From: Bryobacteraceae bacterium CoA2 C42
GTDB taxonomy: Bacteria > Acidobacteriota > Terriglobia > Bryobacterales > Bryobacteraceae
Length of the DNA stretch: 64,000 nt
Assembly (NCBI GenBank): GCA_019931245.1
Contig: JAINDL010000082.1
Coordinates: 1 to 64,000, forward strand
Direction of reading: 5' to 3'
Shown here one piece after another: positions 19,285-28,100 of the stretch. The first letter of the stretch is position 1. Each line of letters starts with the position of its first letter. The position numbers were made by a program, and so were the translations under genes. Below the pieces are notes generated by a model. The model searched no databases. It was given only the letters and a program-made list of their open reading frames with translations, and was not told where the DNA came from.

Positions 19285-21510
19285 ATGACGTCACCACATC
19301 CATTCAGTCCAGACCAACCAATCGCCTCAACAAAACAAGATAAGCTCGGTCGCGCGGGCTTTGCGAATAGCATTGCCAACGCAATTATCAATTGGAAGAG
19401 TAACGATTCAAGTTTGACCATCGCCTTATGGGGAGATTGGGGCACCGGCAAGACATCGCTAAAGAACATGGTTCTCGAAAGCCTCAGCTCGCCTCAACAC
19501 CAATCGGCCCCTATACCTATCGTCGACTTCAGTCCCTGGCAGCTTAATAATGAAGATGCGTTAACAAGAGTATTTTTTGACGAGATTGCGCACGCCTTAG
19601 GCAAGGAACGCACGGGCGTCACAGACGGTGATGCCAAGCGCAGCGCGGCACGGCTACGAAAGTTCGGAACGTACTTCCAACTTGGCTCACCGATAGTCCT
19701 GTCAGCCCTTTCACTTTTTTCACCGTACGCGTCGCAGAATAATCTCGACCCCAATGTAATAGCAGCTATCGCGCCAGCGATCGGCCAAGTGGCATCGGCA
19801 GGAAGCGCAATACTTGAGCAAGGGGCAAAAGGCGTCGAAGCCCAAGCGGCCCAAGCTTCTGTCACGCTGAGCGAGCTGAAATCCGAAGTCTCCTCCGCCT
19901 TAAAAACCCTTCCTGGGCCCATTCTAGTTGTAATAGATGACGTCGATCGATTAACCAAAGAAGAGATTCGCCGTATTTTTCAGCTAATCAAAGCCTGTGC
20001 AGATTTCCCCAATCTCATATACATGCTGTTGGGGAGGCGGGACTACATCCTCAATGCACTTGAGTCACTAGCGCCCGGACATTCCAACGAATTCCTTGAA
20101 AAACTGGTTCAAATCGAGCTTCATGTTCCCCATCTACAGCCCCACCATCTAGAAGATCTCGTAATGGCTGGCCTCACTGACATCTTGAAGGATCAGTCTG
20201 TCAAAGATACTTTCGACGAACAACGCTGGACTGCTATGTGGTCTGGTGGCCTTTCCGGTCTCTTCACTAATCTGCGCCAAGTGAACCGCTATCTTTCCAC
20301 TCTTCGCTTCCATACTGCAGTGTTTAAAAGACAGAATGTGTTTGAAGTGAACGCAACGGACCTCTTCGCACTGGAAGCGATTCGCGTCTTCATGCCCTCG
20401 GCCTACGTGGTCCTTCGCAAACACAAACAGCATATAACGGATTATCCCCACACCCTCTCCCAAAATGCCAGTCGCGAAGCCGAAGACGCACTAGCAACAA
20501 TGTCCCAAGCATTCCCGGAGAAGTCTCCCCAGAAAACTCTTCTGCGGGTAATTATGGAACAACTGTTTCCAGTGTTCGGAAGAGCTTCTGTGGAAAGACC
20601 GCAGGACCCTGATTGGTATCGCACGCTACGAATCGCCTCGCACAAAATGTTTGACCTGTATTTCGTCTTCGAAGCACCTTCTGGATCGTTGTCGGAAGAG
20701 CGTTTTCAAAAGATAATCAATGACATCAATCAGTTACAACGCGCCGGGCATATATTACAAGCCCTGAACAGAACAGGGGATTTAGATATTTTTCTTGAAA
20801 AACTGCTTAGTAAGAAACCGCTCCCGGGCATTGCGAATCGGACCAACTTCATTTCCGCCTTAGTGAAAGTTGGAGCCGACCAAGACTCCGCCCAGCCGAT
20901 GATCCCTGCCCGACGGCCCCTGGTCCGCGATGTGGTCGGAAAATACATCGCGACTTTATCCGAAAATGAACTTTTGCAGTCCATCGACACGGTTTTCAGC
21001 TCAACGCTCACCACGCTGACCAAATTGGAGATTTGGCATTACGCCTCACCAAAACCTGATAACGATCTAATTAGCGAACAGGATCTGATTAGAGAACAGA
21101 TAAATATGAAGCTATGCCAATTCCTTGCAAGTGCAGCTGCAACGGACGAGCTCGTAGATTATCAGGCATTGTTTGACCTACCACTAGTGGTTTGGCTATA
21201 TAGAGATCGGGTGAACGCTGCGGCATGGTTACACGAGAAGATCAGATGGAATATTTACTCCATCAAAAGGTTCTTCTCCTATCTTGTTAAGCCAGAGTAT
21301 TCAGATCACTTGGTGTATACCGAAGTCCTGCACCCGCTGGATGATGTCATTTCGATAGACCAGGTTACGGAAAAATTCAATGAGCTGCCACGAATCGAAC
21401 AACACAAATACCGCCATCATTTCGACTATTTCATCGAATTGGCAAGCCGGAAGCAGGGGGCGCATCTCAAGAACTCCGGCGCAACAGACGGCGGTCGAGA
21501 GGCAATGTAG
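19285..21510 (+). CDS. KAP family P-loop NTPase
   Basis: A 741-residue protein. Walker A is GDWGTGKTS (50-58), and the KAP-type VDFSPWQLNN follows about 25 residues later. Walker B is ILVVIDDVDRL (213-223, with D218 and D219). Between them are two hydrophobic stretches (SPIVLSALSLF and VIAAIAPAIGQVASAG), consistent with the membrane-linked insertion known in KAP NTPases. AGAGGAGAG precedes the ATG. KAP proteins occur in phage-exclusion contexts such as PifA. Base composition is visibly more AT-rich and codon use less C-biased than in the helicase gene, suggesting a different origin. It may be a module separate from the upstream methyltransferase unit. Confidence 0.82.
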   Translation: MTSPHPFSPDQPIASTKQDKLGRAGFANSIANAIINWKSNDSSLTIALWGDWGTGKTSLKNMVLESLSSPQHQSAPIPIVDFSPWQLNNEDALTRVFFDEIAHALGKERTGVTDGDAKRSAARLRKFGTYFQLGSPIVLSALSLFSPYASQNNLDPNVIAAIAPAIGQVASAGSAILEQGAKGVEAQAAQASVTLSELKSEVSSALKTLPGPILVVIDDVDRLTKEEIRRIFQLIKACADFPNLIYMLLGRRDYILNALESLAPGHSNEFLEKLVQIELHVPHLQPHHLEDLVMAGLTDILKDQSVKDTFDEQRWTAMWSGGLSGLFTNLRQVNRYLSTLRFHTAVFKRQNVFEVNATDLFALEAIRVFMPSAYVVLRKHKQHITDYPHTLSQNASREAEDALATMSQAFPEKSPQKTLLRVIMEQLFPVFGRASVERPQDPDWYRTLRIASHKMFDLYFVFEAPSGSLSEERFQKIINDINQLQRAGHILQALNRTGDLDIFLEKLLSKKPLPGIANRTNFISALVKVGADQDSAQPMIPARRPLVRDVVGKYIATLSENELLQSIDTVFSSTLTTLTKLEIWHYASPKPDNDLISEQDLIREQINMKLCQFLASAAATDELVDYQALFDLPLVVWLYRDRVNAAAWLHEKIRWNIYSIKRFFSYLVKPEYSDHLVYTEVLHPLDDVISIDQVTEKFNELPRIEQHKYRHHFDYFIELASRKQGAHLKNSGATDGGREAM

Positions 21511-21617
21511 TAACCTTTACGCGCCTTGGTTGTTTCGCTGCGCTCGGAGCAACAAATATAGGTATATACTCGTGACAAGCAGACAGCCAAAGACCACTGC
21601 GCAAGGAGACCTGCAAT

Positions 21618-22262
21618 ATGTCCACCTACGATACCTTTCCCCCATGGAAACGGTTCTTGTCCAAGCGGCAATTCAGTACCGATAATCCCTTCGAAACTCA
21701 ACCGCTCGGCCCTACGCCGGCGTTTCTCTACTCCCAAGCCACGGCGCCGCTCCCGTCGGCCGCAATGGGCGGCATCTGGACGGCGTACCCAACGGTTCAG
21801 AATCTTGCCGCCCACCTTCGCTTTGGCCTACTCCCGCATGAATTCTCCATCTGGCTCTGCCGCACAGAATGGGATCCCAATCCCCGGGAGCCGAAGCTGG
21901 CCGAAGCCATTTTCGAAGGGGCTACCCTCGCGAAAAACGACTACATCGCAGATATTCCGCTCATGCAAGGTATCATTGCCGAGCTGGACCTCGCCATGAA
22001 AGCAACCACTAGGTCGATGGCAACCGCGAAAGTGCGAAAGGCCTGCTCCATGTTCAACAAGCGTTGGGAATCAACCAGAACGTGGGACTTTCTCCACCGG
22101 CCGCTTCCCACTAAGACCGCCCTTCTCAAGGACATCAGATCGAGAGGCTATATACCGGAAGGCGACACCGACGCGCTCATCGCACTTCTGAAACGGCCAC
22201 TGAATACCGCTAAAGAGCAACGCACGCTGCAACAACTGCTGAAGGATTTCCTGGTCTACTAA
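21618..22262 (+). CDS. Hypothetical protein downstream of KAP NTPase
   Basis: A 214-residue protein with a good ribosome binding site (AAGGAG) before the ATG. It contains PTVQNLAAHLRFGLLPHEFS, IWLCRTEWDPN and a helical C-terminal half (LAEAIFEGATLAKNDYIADI, then VRKACSMFNKRWES, LLKDIRSRGYIPEGDTDALI). No family recognised. It lies 107 bp after the KAP gene on the same strand and is the last intact gene of the defence cluster; a role with KAP is only suggested by position. Confidence 0.65.
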   Translation: MSTYDTFPPWKRFLSKRQFSTDNPFETQPLGPTPAFLYSQATAPLPSAAMGGIWTAYPTVQNLAAHLRFGLLPHEFSIWLCRTEWDPNPREPKLAEAIFEGATLAKNDYIADIPLMQGIIAELDLAMKATTRSMATAKVRKACSMFNKRWESTRTWDFLHRPLPTKTALLKDIRSRGYIPEGDTDALIALLKRPLNTAKEQRTLQQLLKDFLVY

Positions 22263-22967
22263 CCCGGTACAGAAACGACCCTCGCGCCGCCGGGTTGCGC
22301 CAAACGAAAACGCTCATCTTGCCGCCCGAGCAATCGCCGCAACCCGGCTTCAACGCTGATGTCTGCCCACACCGACCGTCTATCCCATCGCCAAGCGCGA
22401 ACGCTCCCGCCGGATCGTACCCAAGAATGTCCGTTTCCTCCTCCCGCGTCAGCGCGCTGCCCATCCTCCACCGCCCGCCCCACTCTGCTCTTCGTTACGC
22501 GCCATCGCAAATAACTCCTCCGCCGCCCAGCCAACCTACCCCCGCCGCGGCGCCCCGGGGCCTCGAGCCCCGGGCCACCGCCCTACCCCAACCCGCCTCC
22601 CCAGCCCCTCCCCAACCAGCCGTTCACGTTCCGCGAAGGCTTCTGCCTCCGAGGCTCGTACCGGCTTTCCTCGGGCGCTCCGGTACCAGCGGCATGCAAT
22701 CCCCCTAACAGAAACCTCGGTCTGCGGTTTCGTTCAACGCCCCATCTCTCCACCTTTTGGCGGTCAACGGCCCGCCCCAATCCAGCATTTTCGCGCCAAA
22801 ATGCTGGAGAGATCTTTGTCATTCACAACCAATTACGAAAAATTGTCAACTCCCCCCATCCCACTCATTCCAATACACATAACCCTGAATTTTCACCCTC
22901 CGCCCACCCCGCCCGGAACCGGGTTACCCCTCGCCCATCCCGCACAATCTCCCATGAGAGTCGTCTC
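22263..22967. other. Intergenic region without convincing genes
   Basis: About 700 bp with short overlapping open frames that lack coding character. It contains a GC-rich palindromic stretch (CCCGGGG at 22554 and CCCCGGG at 22568) and the hairpin listed next. I see no transposase remnant or RNA gene. Confidence 0.5.
22782..22807. terminator. Perfect 10-bp-stem hairpin, possible terminator
   Basis: CCAGCATTTT at 22782-22791, a 6-base loop, then AAAATGCTGG at 22798-22807. The stem is perfect and AT-rich at the loop side, with no T-run after it on either strand. It could be a bidirectional terminator between the defence cluster and the terminase genes, or a regulatory or recombination site. Confidence 0.4.
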
Positions 22968-23549
22968 ATGGAAAACCACGAACCACCAGCTCAAAAAAAA
23001 TCCCGCGCGGAACAGGCCCGTCTCAACGGCGCCAAGTCCAAAGGCCCCGTCACCGAGGCCGGTCGCACCCGCTCCTGGCAAGGTCCCCGCAAGCACGGCC
23101 GCTATGCCCGCTCGGAAGCCAAAAGCGTCTCGTTCCTCCTCCGCAACGAAGATCCCGAACAGTTCGCACTCTTCCGCCAGGGTTGGCTCGCCCTGTTCAA
23201 TCCCCAGTGCGACGCCGAACAGGAGTTCCTCGACGGCTTCATCTCGAACGAATGGCGGCTCATCCGCTCCCAGGCCGCGGAAACCGCCCTGCTCAACGAA
23301 GAAATGCGCCAGCGCAAAGCCGCCGTCGATCCCGGCATCCAGCACCTGTCGGCCGGCGTACGGGAACAAACCCGTCTCGGCTTGGCCGTCGCCGGGGCCT
23401 ATACCAATTCGCGAGCCGCCGAAGCCCTCGATCGCAAAATCAACCACCTGCAAAACGCTCGGCTCTCCACCTTGCAGGCGTGGGCCCTCGTGCGCGCGCA
23501 CGTCACGCGCGCGCAAGGAAGAACCCAGGAAAGCGTTGATTCGAAATAA
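22968..23549 (+). CDS. Hypothetical protein associated with terminase genes
   Basis: A 193-residue protein beginning MENHEPPAQKKSRAEQARLN followed by GAKSKGPVTEAGR and ARKHG-like PRKHGRYAR, then a helical body (LFRQGWLALFNPQCDAEQEF, EEMRQRKAAVDPG, AAEALDRKINHLQNARLSTL). Proteins with an NGAKSKGPVT..G..R..N..KHG start are frequent in acidobacteria, often near terminase-like genes; this is recollection, and the function is unknown. The basic N-terminus could bind DNA, and a small-terminase-like role is possible. It lies 92 bp before the terminase ATPase gene. Confidence 0.7.
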   Translation: MENHEPPAQKKSRAEQARLNGAKSKGPVTEAGRTRSWQGPRKHGRYARSEAKSVSFLLRNEDPEQFALFRQGWLALFNPQCDAEQEFLDGFISNEWRLIRSQAAETALLNEEMRQRKAAVDPGIQHLSAGVREQTRLGLAVAGAYTNSRAAEALDRKINHLQNARLSTLQAWALVRAHVTRAQGRTQESVDSK

Positions 23550-23583
23550 CTTCCCGGTTCGGTTCTCCCGTTTACCGATCCCG

Positions 23584-23617
23584 CTAGAACCCAACTAGAA
23601 CCCAACTAGAACCCCAA
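23584..23617. repeat. Three tandem 11-bp repeats before the terminase gene
   Basis: CTAGAACCCAA occurs at 23584 and 23595, then a 12-bp variant with one extra C at 23606. The array sits 24 bp upstream of the terminase ATPase start and could be an operator or merely replication slippage. Confidence 0.6.
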
Positions 23618-23641
23618 CACAACCCAATTGGAACCAAAACC

Positions 23642-24454
23642 ATGTCTCAATGGAGCTTCTTCGAACTCGCGGCCGATCCGGCCGCAGCCGTCTCCGGCGC
23701 CCTCATCCGGGCGCCGGATCCGGAGCCTGCTATCTCGGCCGATCCGGCCGACCTGGCCCGCCAACTCGTCAGCTTTCCGCTCGATCCCGTGCAACTGGAA
23801 ATCCTGCGGTCCCCGGCGCAGTATATCGCCCTGTGCTGCCACCGCCAGTGGGGCAAAACGCAATGCTCCGCGCTCAAAGCGGTCCATCTGGCGCTCCGGC
23901 AGCCCGGCGCGGAAATCATCCTGGTCGCCCCGTCGCTGCGGCAGTCCGGGGCCCTCTTGCGCGCCATGTTCGGCTTCCTGAACACGCTGAAAATCGACGT
24001 CAAGTCCGACGGGCTCAACCGGCTCTCCATGCTGCTGCCCAACGGCTCGCGCATCGTGGCCATACCCAATTCGAGCGATACCGTCCGCGGTTTCTCGAAC
24101 GTCAGCCTCGTCATCATCGACGAAGCCGCCTACGTCCGCGACGAAACCTATCGCGCCGTCTTTCCGTTTCTGGCCGCGTCCAACGGCAAACTGCTCCTGC
24201 TCAGCACCCCGTATGGCCAGCATGGCTTCTTCTATCGCGCCGTCCACGAGCCGGAAAACAACTTCGTCCGCTATCTCGTCCGCGCCTCGGAATCCGGCCG
24301 GTTAACCCCCGATTTTCTCGCCATGGCCCGGCTCGAACTCGGCGACTCCTACGCCCAGGAGTTCGAATGCAGCTTCACCATGGGCGACGAGCAAATCTTC
24401 GATCGCAGCCTCATCGACCAGGCGCTCGATCCCATCATTCAGGCGTTTCGCTAA
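23642..24454 (+). CDS. Terminase large subunit-like, ATPase domain
   Basis: A 270-residue protein with FPLDPVQLEILRSPAQYIAL, then CCHRQWGKTQCSALK as the terminase-type Walker A variant (R-Q-W-G-K-T), VSLVIIDEAAYVRDE as Walker B with catalytic Glu, and KLLLLSTPYGQHGFFYRA as the C motif. It ends near QEFECSF..GDEQIFDRSLID, where the nuclease domain would begin in a full-length terminase; that domain is encoded by the next gene, 20 bp further on. No other phage gene is near, so it is a remnant or a domesticated motor. Confidence 0.85.
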   Translation: MSQWSFFELAADPAAAVSGALIRAPDPEPAISADPADLARQLVSFPLDPVQLEILRSPAQYIALCCHRQWGKTQCSALKAVHLALRQPGAEIILVAPSLRQSGALLRAMFGFLNTLKIDVKSDGLNRLSMLLPNGSRIVAIPNSSDTVRGFSNVSLVIIDEAAYVRDETYRAVFPFLAASNGKLLLLSTPYGQHGFFYRAVHEPENNFVRYLVRASESGRLTPDFLAMARLELGDSYAQEFECSFTMGDEQIFDRSLIDQALDPIIQAFR

Positions 24455-24474
24455 CCGCAAACTCAACAAACATC

Positions 24475-25176
24475 ATGCTGCGACCCCAAACTACCGATTG
24501 CACCCAGCACTACTTCCTCGGGCTCGACCTCGGCAAGCGCGTCGATCGCTCCGCGCTCGCCGTTCTCGAGCTCCACTGGCAGGACCACGGCTTCGACCGC
24601 GTCTGGCACGCACCCCTTCGCCGGCCCGTCGTCCGGCTCATTCGCGCCGACCGTTTTCCGCTCGGCATGCCCTACCTCGATCTGCCGCCCATTCTCGCCG
24701 ATGTGCTCCGCCGGCTCGACCGTCTGCCGCTGCTGCCGGGCAACGCCCCCAAAGCCTACCGGCAGGACCTCGTCGTCGATGCGGCCAACGCGGGCGCCTT
24801 TCTGCTCGAAATCCTCCAAAAACAGCGGCTGCCGGCCGCGCTGGTGCCCGTCTCCATCACGGGCGGCGAGCAGGAAAACCGCCTCGCCGGCGGCATCTGG
24901 TCCGTCCCGCGGCCCATCCTGTTTTCCAATCTCCGCATGCTCTTCGAAGCCGGCACCCTGCGCATCGCCCAGGACCTGCCAGGCTATCGTACCCTCGTCG
25001 AAGAGCTGCTTTCGGCCAAGGCGTCCGGCCCGCAGCGCGCTCACGACGACATCGCCATCGCCGTAGCCCTCGCCGCTTGGCGCGCTGCGCGCGAAATCCC
25101 GGAGTTGCGCCAACCGCATACCCAACGGGCTGCTGCCTCTAAGTTTCTGGTCAATCCAGGCCAGCGAATCATCTGA
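24475..25176 (+). CDS. Terminase large subunit-like, nuclease domain (separate gene)
   Basis: A 233-residue RNase H-fold protein: YFLGLDLGKRVDRSALAVLE supplies the first catalytic Asp, DLVVDAANAGAFLLEIL the middle strand, and AHDDIAIAVALAAWRA the C-terminal acidic pair, as in terminase nuclease domains. The start at ATG 24475 is chosen although the frame is open much further upstream (overlapping the ATPase gene in another frame). The ATPase gene stops cleanly at 24454 in a different frame, so the split is either natural or an old frameshift now stabilised. Confidence 0.78.
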   Translation: MLRPQTTDCTQHYFLGLDLGKRVDRSALAVLELHWQDHGFDRVWHAPLRRPVVRLIRADRFPLGMPYLDLPPILADVLRRLDRLPLLPGNAPKAYRQDLVVDAANAGAFLLEILQKQRLPAALVPVSITGGEQENRLAGGIWSVPRPILFSNLRMLFEAGTLRIAQDLPGYRTLVEELLSAKASGPQRAHDDIAIAVALAAWRAAREIPELRQPHTQRAAASKFLVNPGQRII

Positions 25177-25186
25177 AGGAGTTACC

Positions 25187-28100
25187 ATGCGTCCGCTTCT
25201 TCTGGCCTTCACCGCCGTCACGTTACTCTCCGCGCAGTCCACCGATGGACTCATCTCCGGCGCCGTCCGGGATCCCAGCGGCGCCATCGTCCCCGGCGCC
25301 CGGCTCGAAATCAGCAACGCCAACACCGGCGTCACCACCCGCGCGGAAAGCAACGCCCAGGGTATCTACTCCTTCCCTGCCCTCGCGGTCGGCCAGTACC
25401 GCATCGCGGCCTCCCATCCCGGCTTCCAAACCAGCGTCCTCGCCAACGTCCGCCTCGACGTCGGCGCGCGCCTCGCCCTGGACTTCACCCTCGAAGTCGC
25501 CGCCGCCGGCCAAAGCGTCGAAGTCGTCGCCGAAGCCAGGCTCGATCTCGCCTTCGCCACCTCCTCGGTCGGCGGCGTCCTCACCGAGAAAAAGATCCTC
25601 GACCTGCCGCTCACCAGCCGCAACGCCATCCTGTTCGCCACCACGCAAGCCGGCACCTTCGGCGACTACTTCAGCGGCGCCCGCATCGGCACCCTCAATA
25701 TCCAGGTCGACGGCGTCAACATCCAGGACGCCCGCATCAACCAGGGCCGTTCCACCCCGTTCTTCCTCTCCACGGACCGCGTCGCCGAGTTCCGCGTCGT
25801 CACCTCGCCCGCCGACGCCGAATACGGCCGCGGCAGCGGACAAATCCAGATGATCACGCGCTCCGGCACCAACGATCTCCACGGCAGCCTCTTCGAGTTC
25901 CATCGCAATACCGTCCTCAACGCCAATACCTGGTTCAACAACTTCCAGGGCAGCAACGCCAGCGGCGCGCCCATCGCGCCCCGCAACTTCCTCATCCGCA
26001 ACCAGTACGGCGCCCGCGCCGGCGGTCCCGTCGTCCTCCCCAAACTCTACAACGGCAAAAACCGGACCTTCTTCCACTTCCTCTGGGAAGCCGAACGCAT
26101 CGCCCAGCGCAATCGCGTCACCCGCACCGTCTATACCGATTCCGCCCGCCGCGGCCTCTACCGCTTCTTCCCGGGCGCCCAAAACGCCAACGCCACCGCC
26201 AATATCCCCGTCGTCGATTTCCAGGGCAACCCGGCCGCCCCACGGACCGCCACCGGCCCCTTAAGCAGCGTCAACGTCTACGCGGTCGACCCCCTGCGCA
26301 GCCGCCCCGACCCCAGCGGCGCCGTCCAGCAGATGCTCGGCCTCATGCCCCTGCCCAACGTCTTCAACGTGGGCGACGGCCTCAACACCGCCGGCTACGC
26401 CTGGATCCAACCCGCCAACTCGCGCCGCGACCAGTACAACCTCAAACTCGATCACAACTTCAACGACCGCCATCGCCTCAGCTTCAGTTGGAATCGCGAA
26501 GACAGCCTCAGCATCAACGGCTTCCAAAGCCAGCGCTTCCCCAACTCGCCCGGCGGCAACGTCGACTCCCCCGATAGCGTCTACAGCCTCAAACTCTTCT
26601 CCGTCCTGCGCCCGAACCTCCTCAACGAGTTCACCGCCGGCGTACTCCGTAGCCGCTCCCGCAGCCTCGCGCCCTGGGAAGTCCCCGGCGGTCTCGCCGC
26701 CCTGCCCAAAGTCAACGGCCAGCCCTACCTCCTCGACCTGCTCACGGTCACCGATCCCATCCTCGTCGATAACGACCCCCAGGGCCGCATCTCGCCCAAC
26801 TACCAGTGGAGCGATACCATCTCCTGGCTCCAAGGCAAACACAACATCCGCGCCGGCGGCGGCGTCTGGTTCGTCTCCTCGAACGGCTTCAACTCCTTCG
26901 ACGTCATGCCCCGCGTCGTCCTCGGCAACGGCATCCAACCCGTGCAGAACATGGGCGCCGTCGCCGGCCTCGGCGTCAATCGAGGCGGCGCCGAAAACCT
27001 GCTCAACAACCTGGCCGGGTCCATCAGCACCGTCTCCCAGGCCGTCAATGCGCCCGGCGGGTCCAACCCTCAGTTCCTGCCCGGCGAGTATAAGCAGCGC
27101 ACCTGGAAAAATCAGGAGTACTTCCTCTTCTTCAAAGACGACTACCGCCTGTCGAAAAACACGACCCTCAACCTTGGCCTCCGCTACGAGTACTTCAGCG
27201 TTCCCTACGACCCCAACGGCAAGACCGCCGGCCTCGCCGGCGGCGGCGGCTCCCTCTTCGGCATCTCCGGCCGCGACTACTCGGCCATGTTCCGCCCCGG
27301 CGCCACCGGCGGCGCCCTCACGCAGGTCGAACTCATCGGCCCCGGCTCGGCCAATCCCTCGCGCCAGCTCTTCCGCCCGGACCGCAACAACCTCTCGCCG
27401 CACATCGGCCTCAGTTGGGCCCCGTCCTGGCTCGGCGCCAATAAGACCATCCTGCGCCTCGGCTACAGCATGGGCTATGAACGCACGGCCCTCCGCCTCA
27501 TCGACGTCGTCAGCGGCGACCAGCCCGGCCTGCGTGAACTCGTCGTCCAGCGCCCCGGCGCCTATACGCCCCTCGGCGCGCTATCGCTCCCGCTCCGGCC
27601 CAACGGCCGGCCTCTCGATACCGTCCCCTTCACCGACCGCGCCCAAACCGTCCGCGGCTTTGAAGACAACCTCCGCACCCCCTACGTGCAGAACTTCAAC
27701 GTCAGCCTCCAACGCGCGCTGCCCGCCAGCCTCCTGCTCGACGTCCGCTACGTCGGCAACAAAGGCACGCGCCTCATGCGCACCACCAACCTGAACGAAG
27801 TGAACGTCTTTGAAAACGGCTTGCTCCAGGCGTTCCTCGCCGCCCAGCGCGGCGGCGAATCCCCTCTGCTCGACCGTATCTTCCAGCCGCTCCGCGGCAA
27901 CGCCTCCGGCGCGGCCTTCGCCCGGACCAACGCCACGCTCCAATCGCATCTCGCCAATAACAACGTCGGCTCCTTCGCCAACTTCATCAATACGCAAAAC
28001 GTCGGCGGCCGCAACGGCGGCCTGCTCCCGCTCGCCGGCCTGCCCGAAAACTTCTTCGTCGTCAACCCTCAGTTCTCCGGCGCCCAACTCGTCGGCAACT

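Noticed and set aside
22210-22464. Minus-strand 84-codon ORF beginning MGSALTREEETDILGYDPAG
   Set aside because: The first residues look plausible but the remainder is not protein-like and it runs into the 3' end of the 21618 gene; no ribosome binding site is visible.
22968-25176. Intact prophage
   Set aside because: Only terminase-like genes and one small unknown are present; receptor and defence genes flank them directly.
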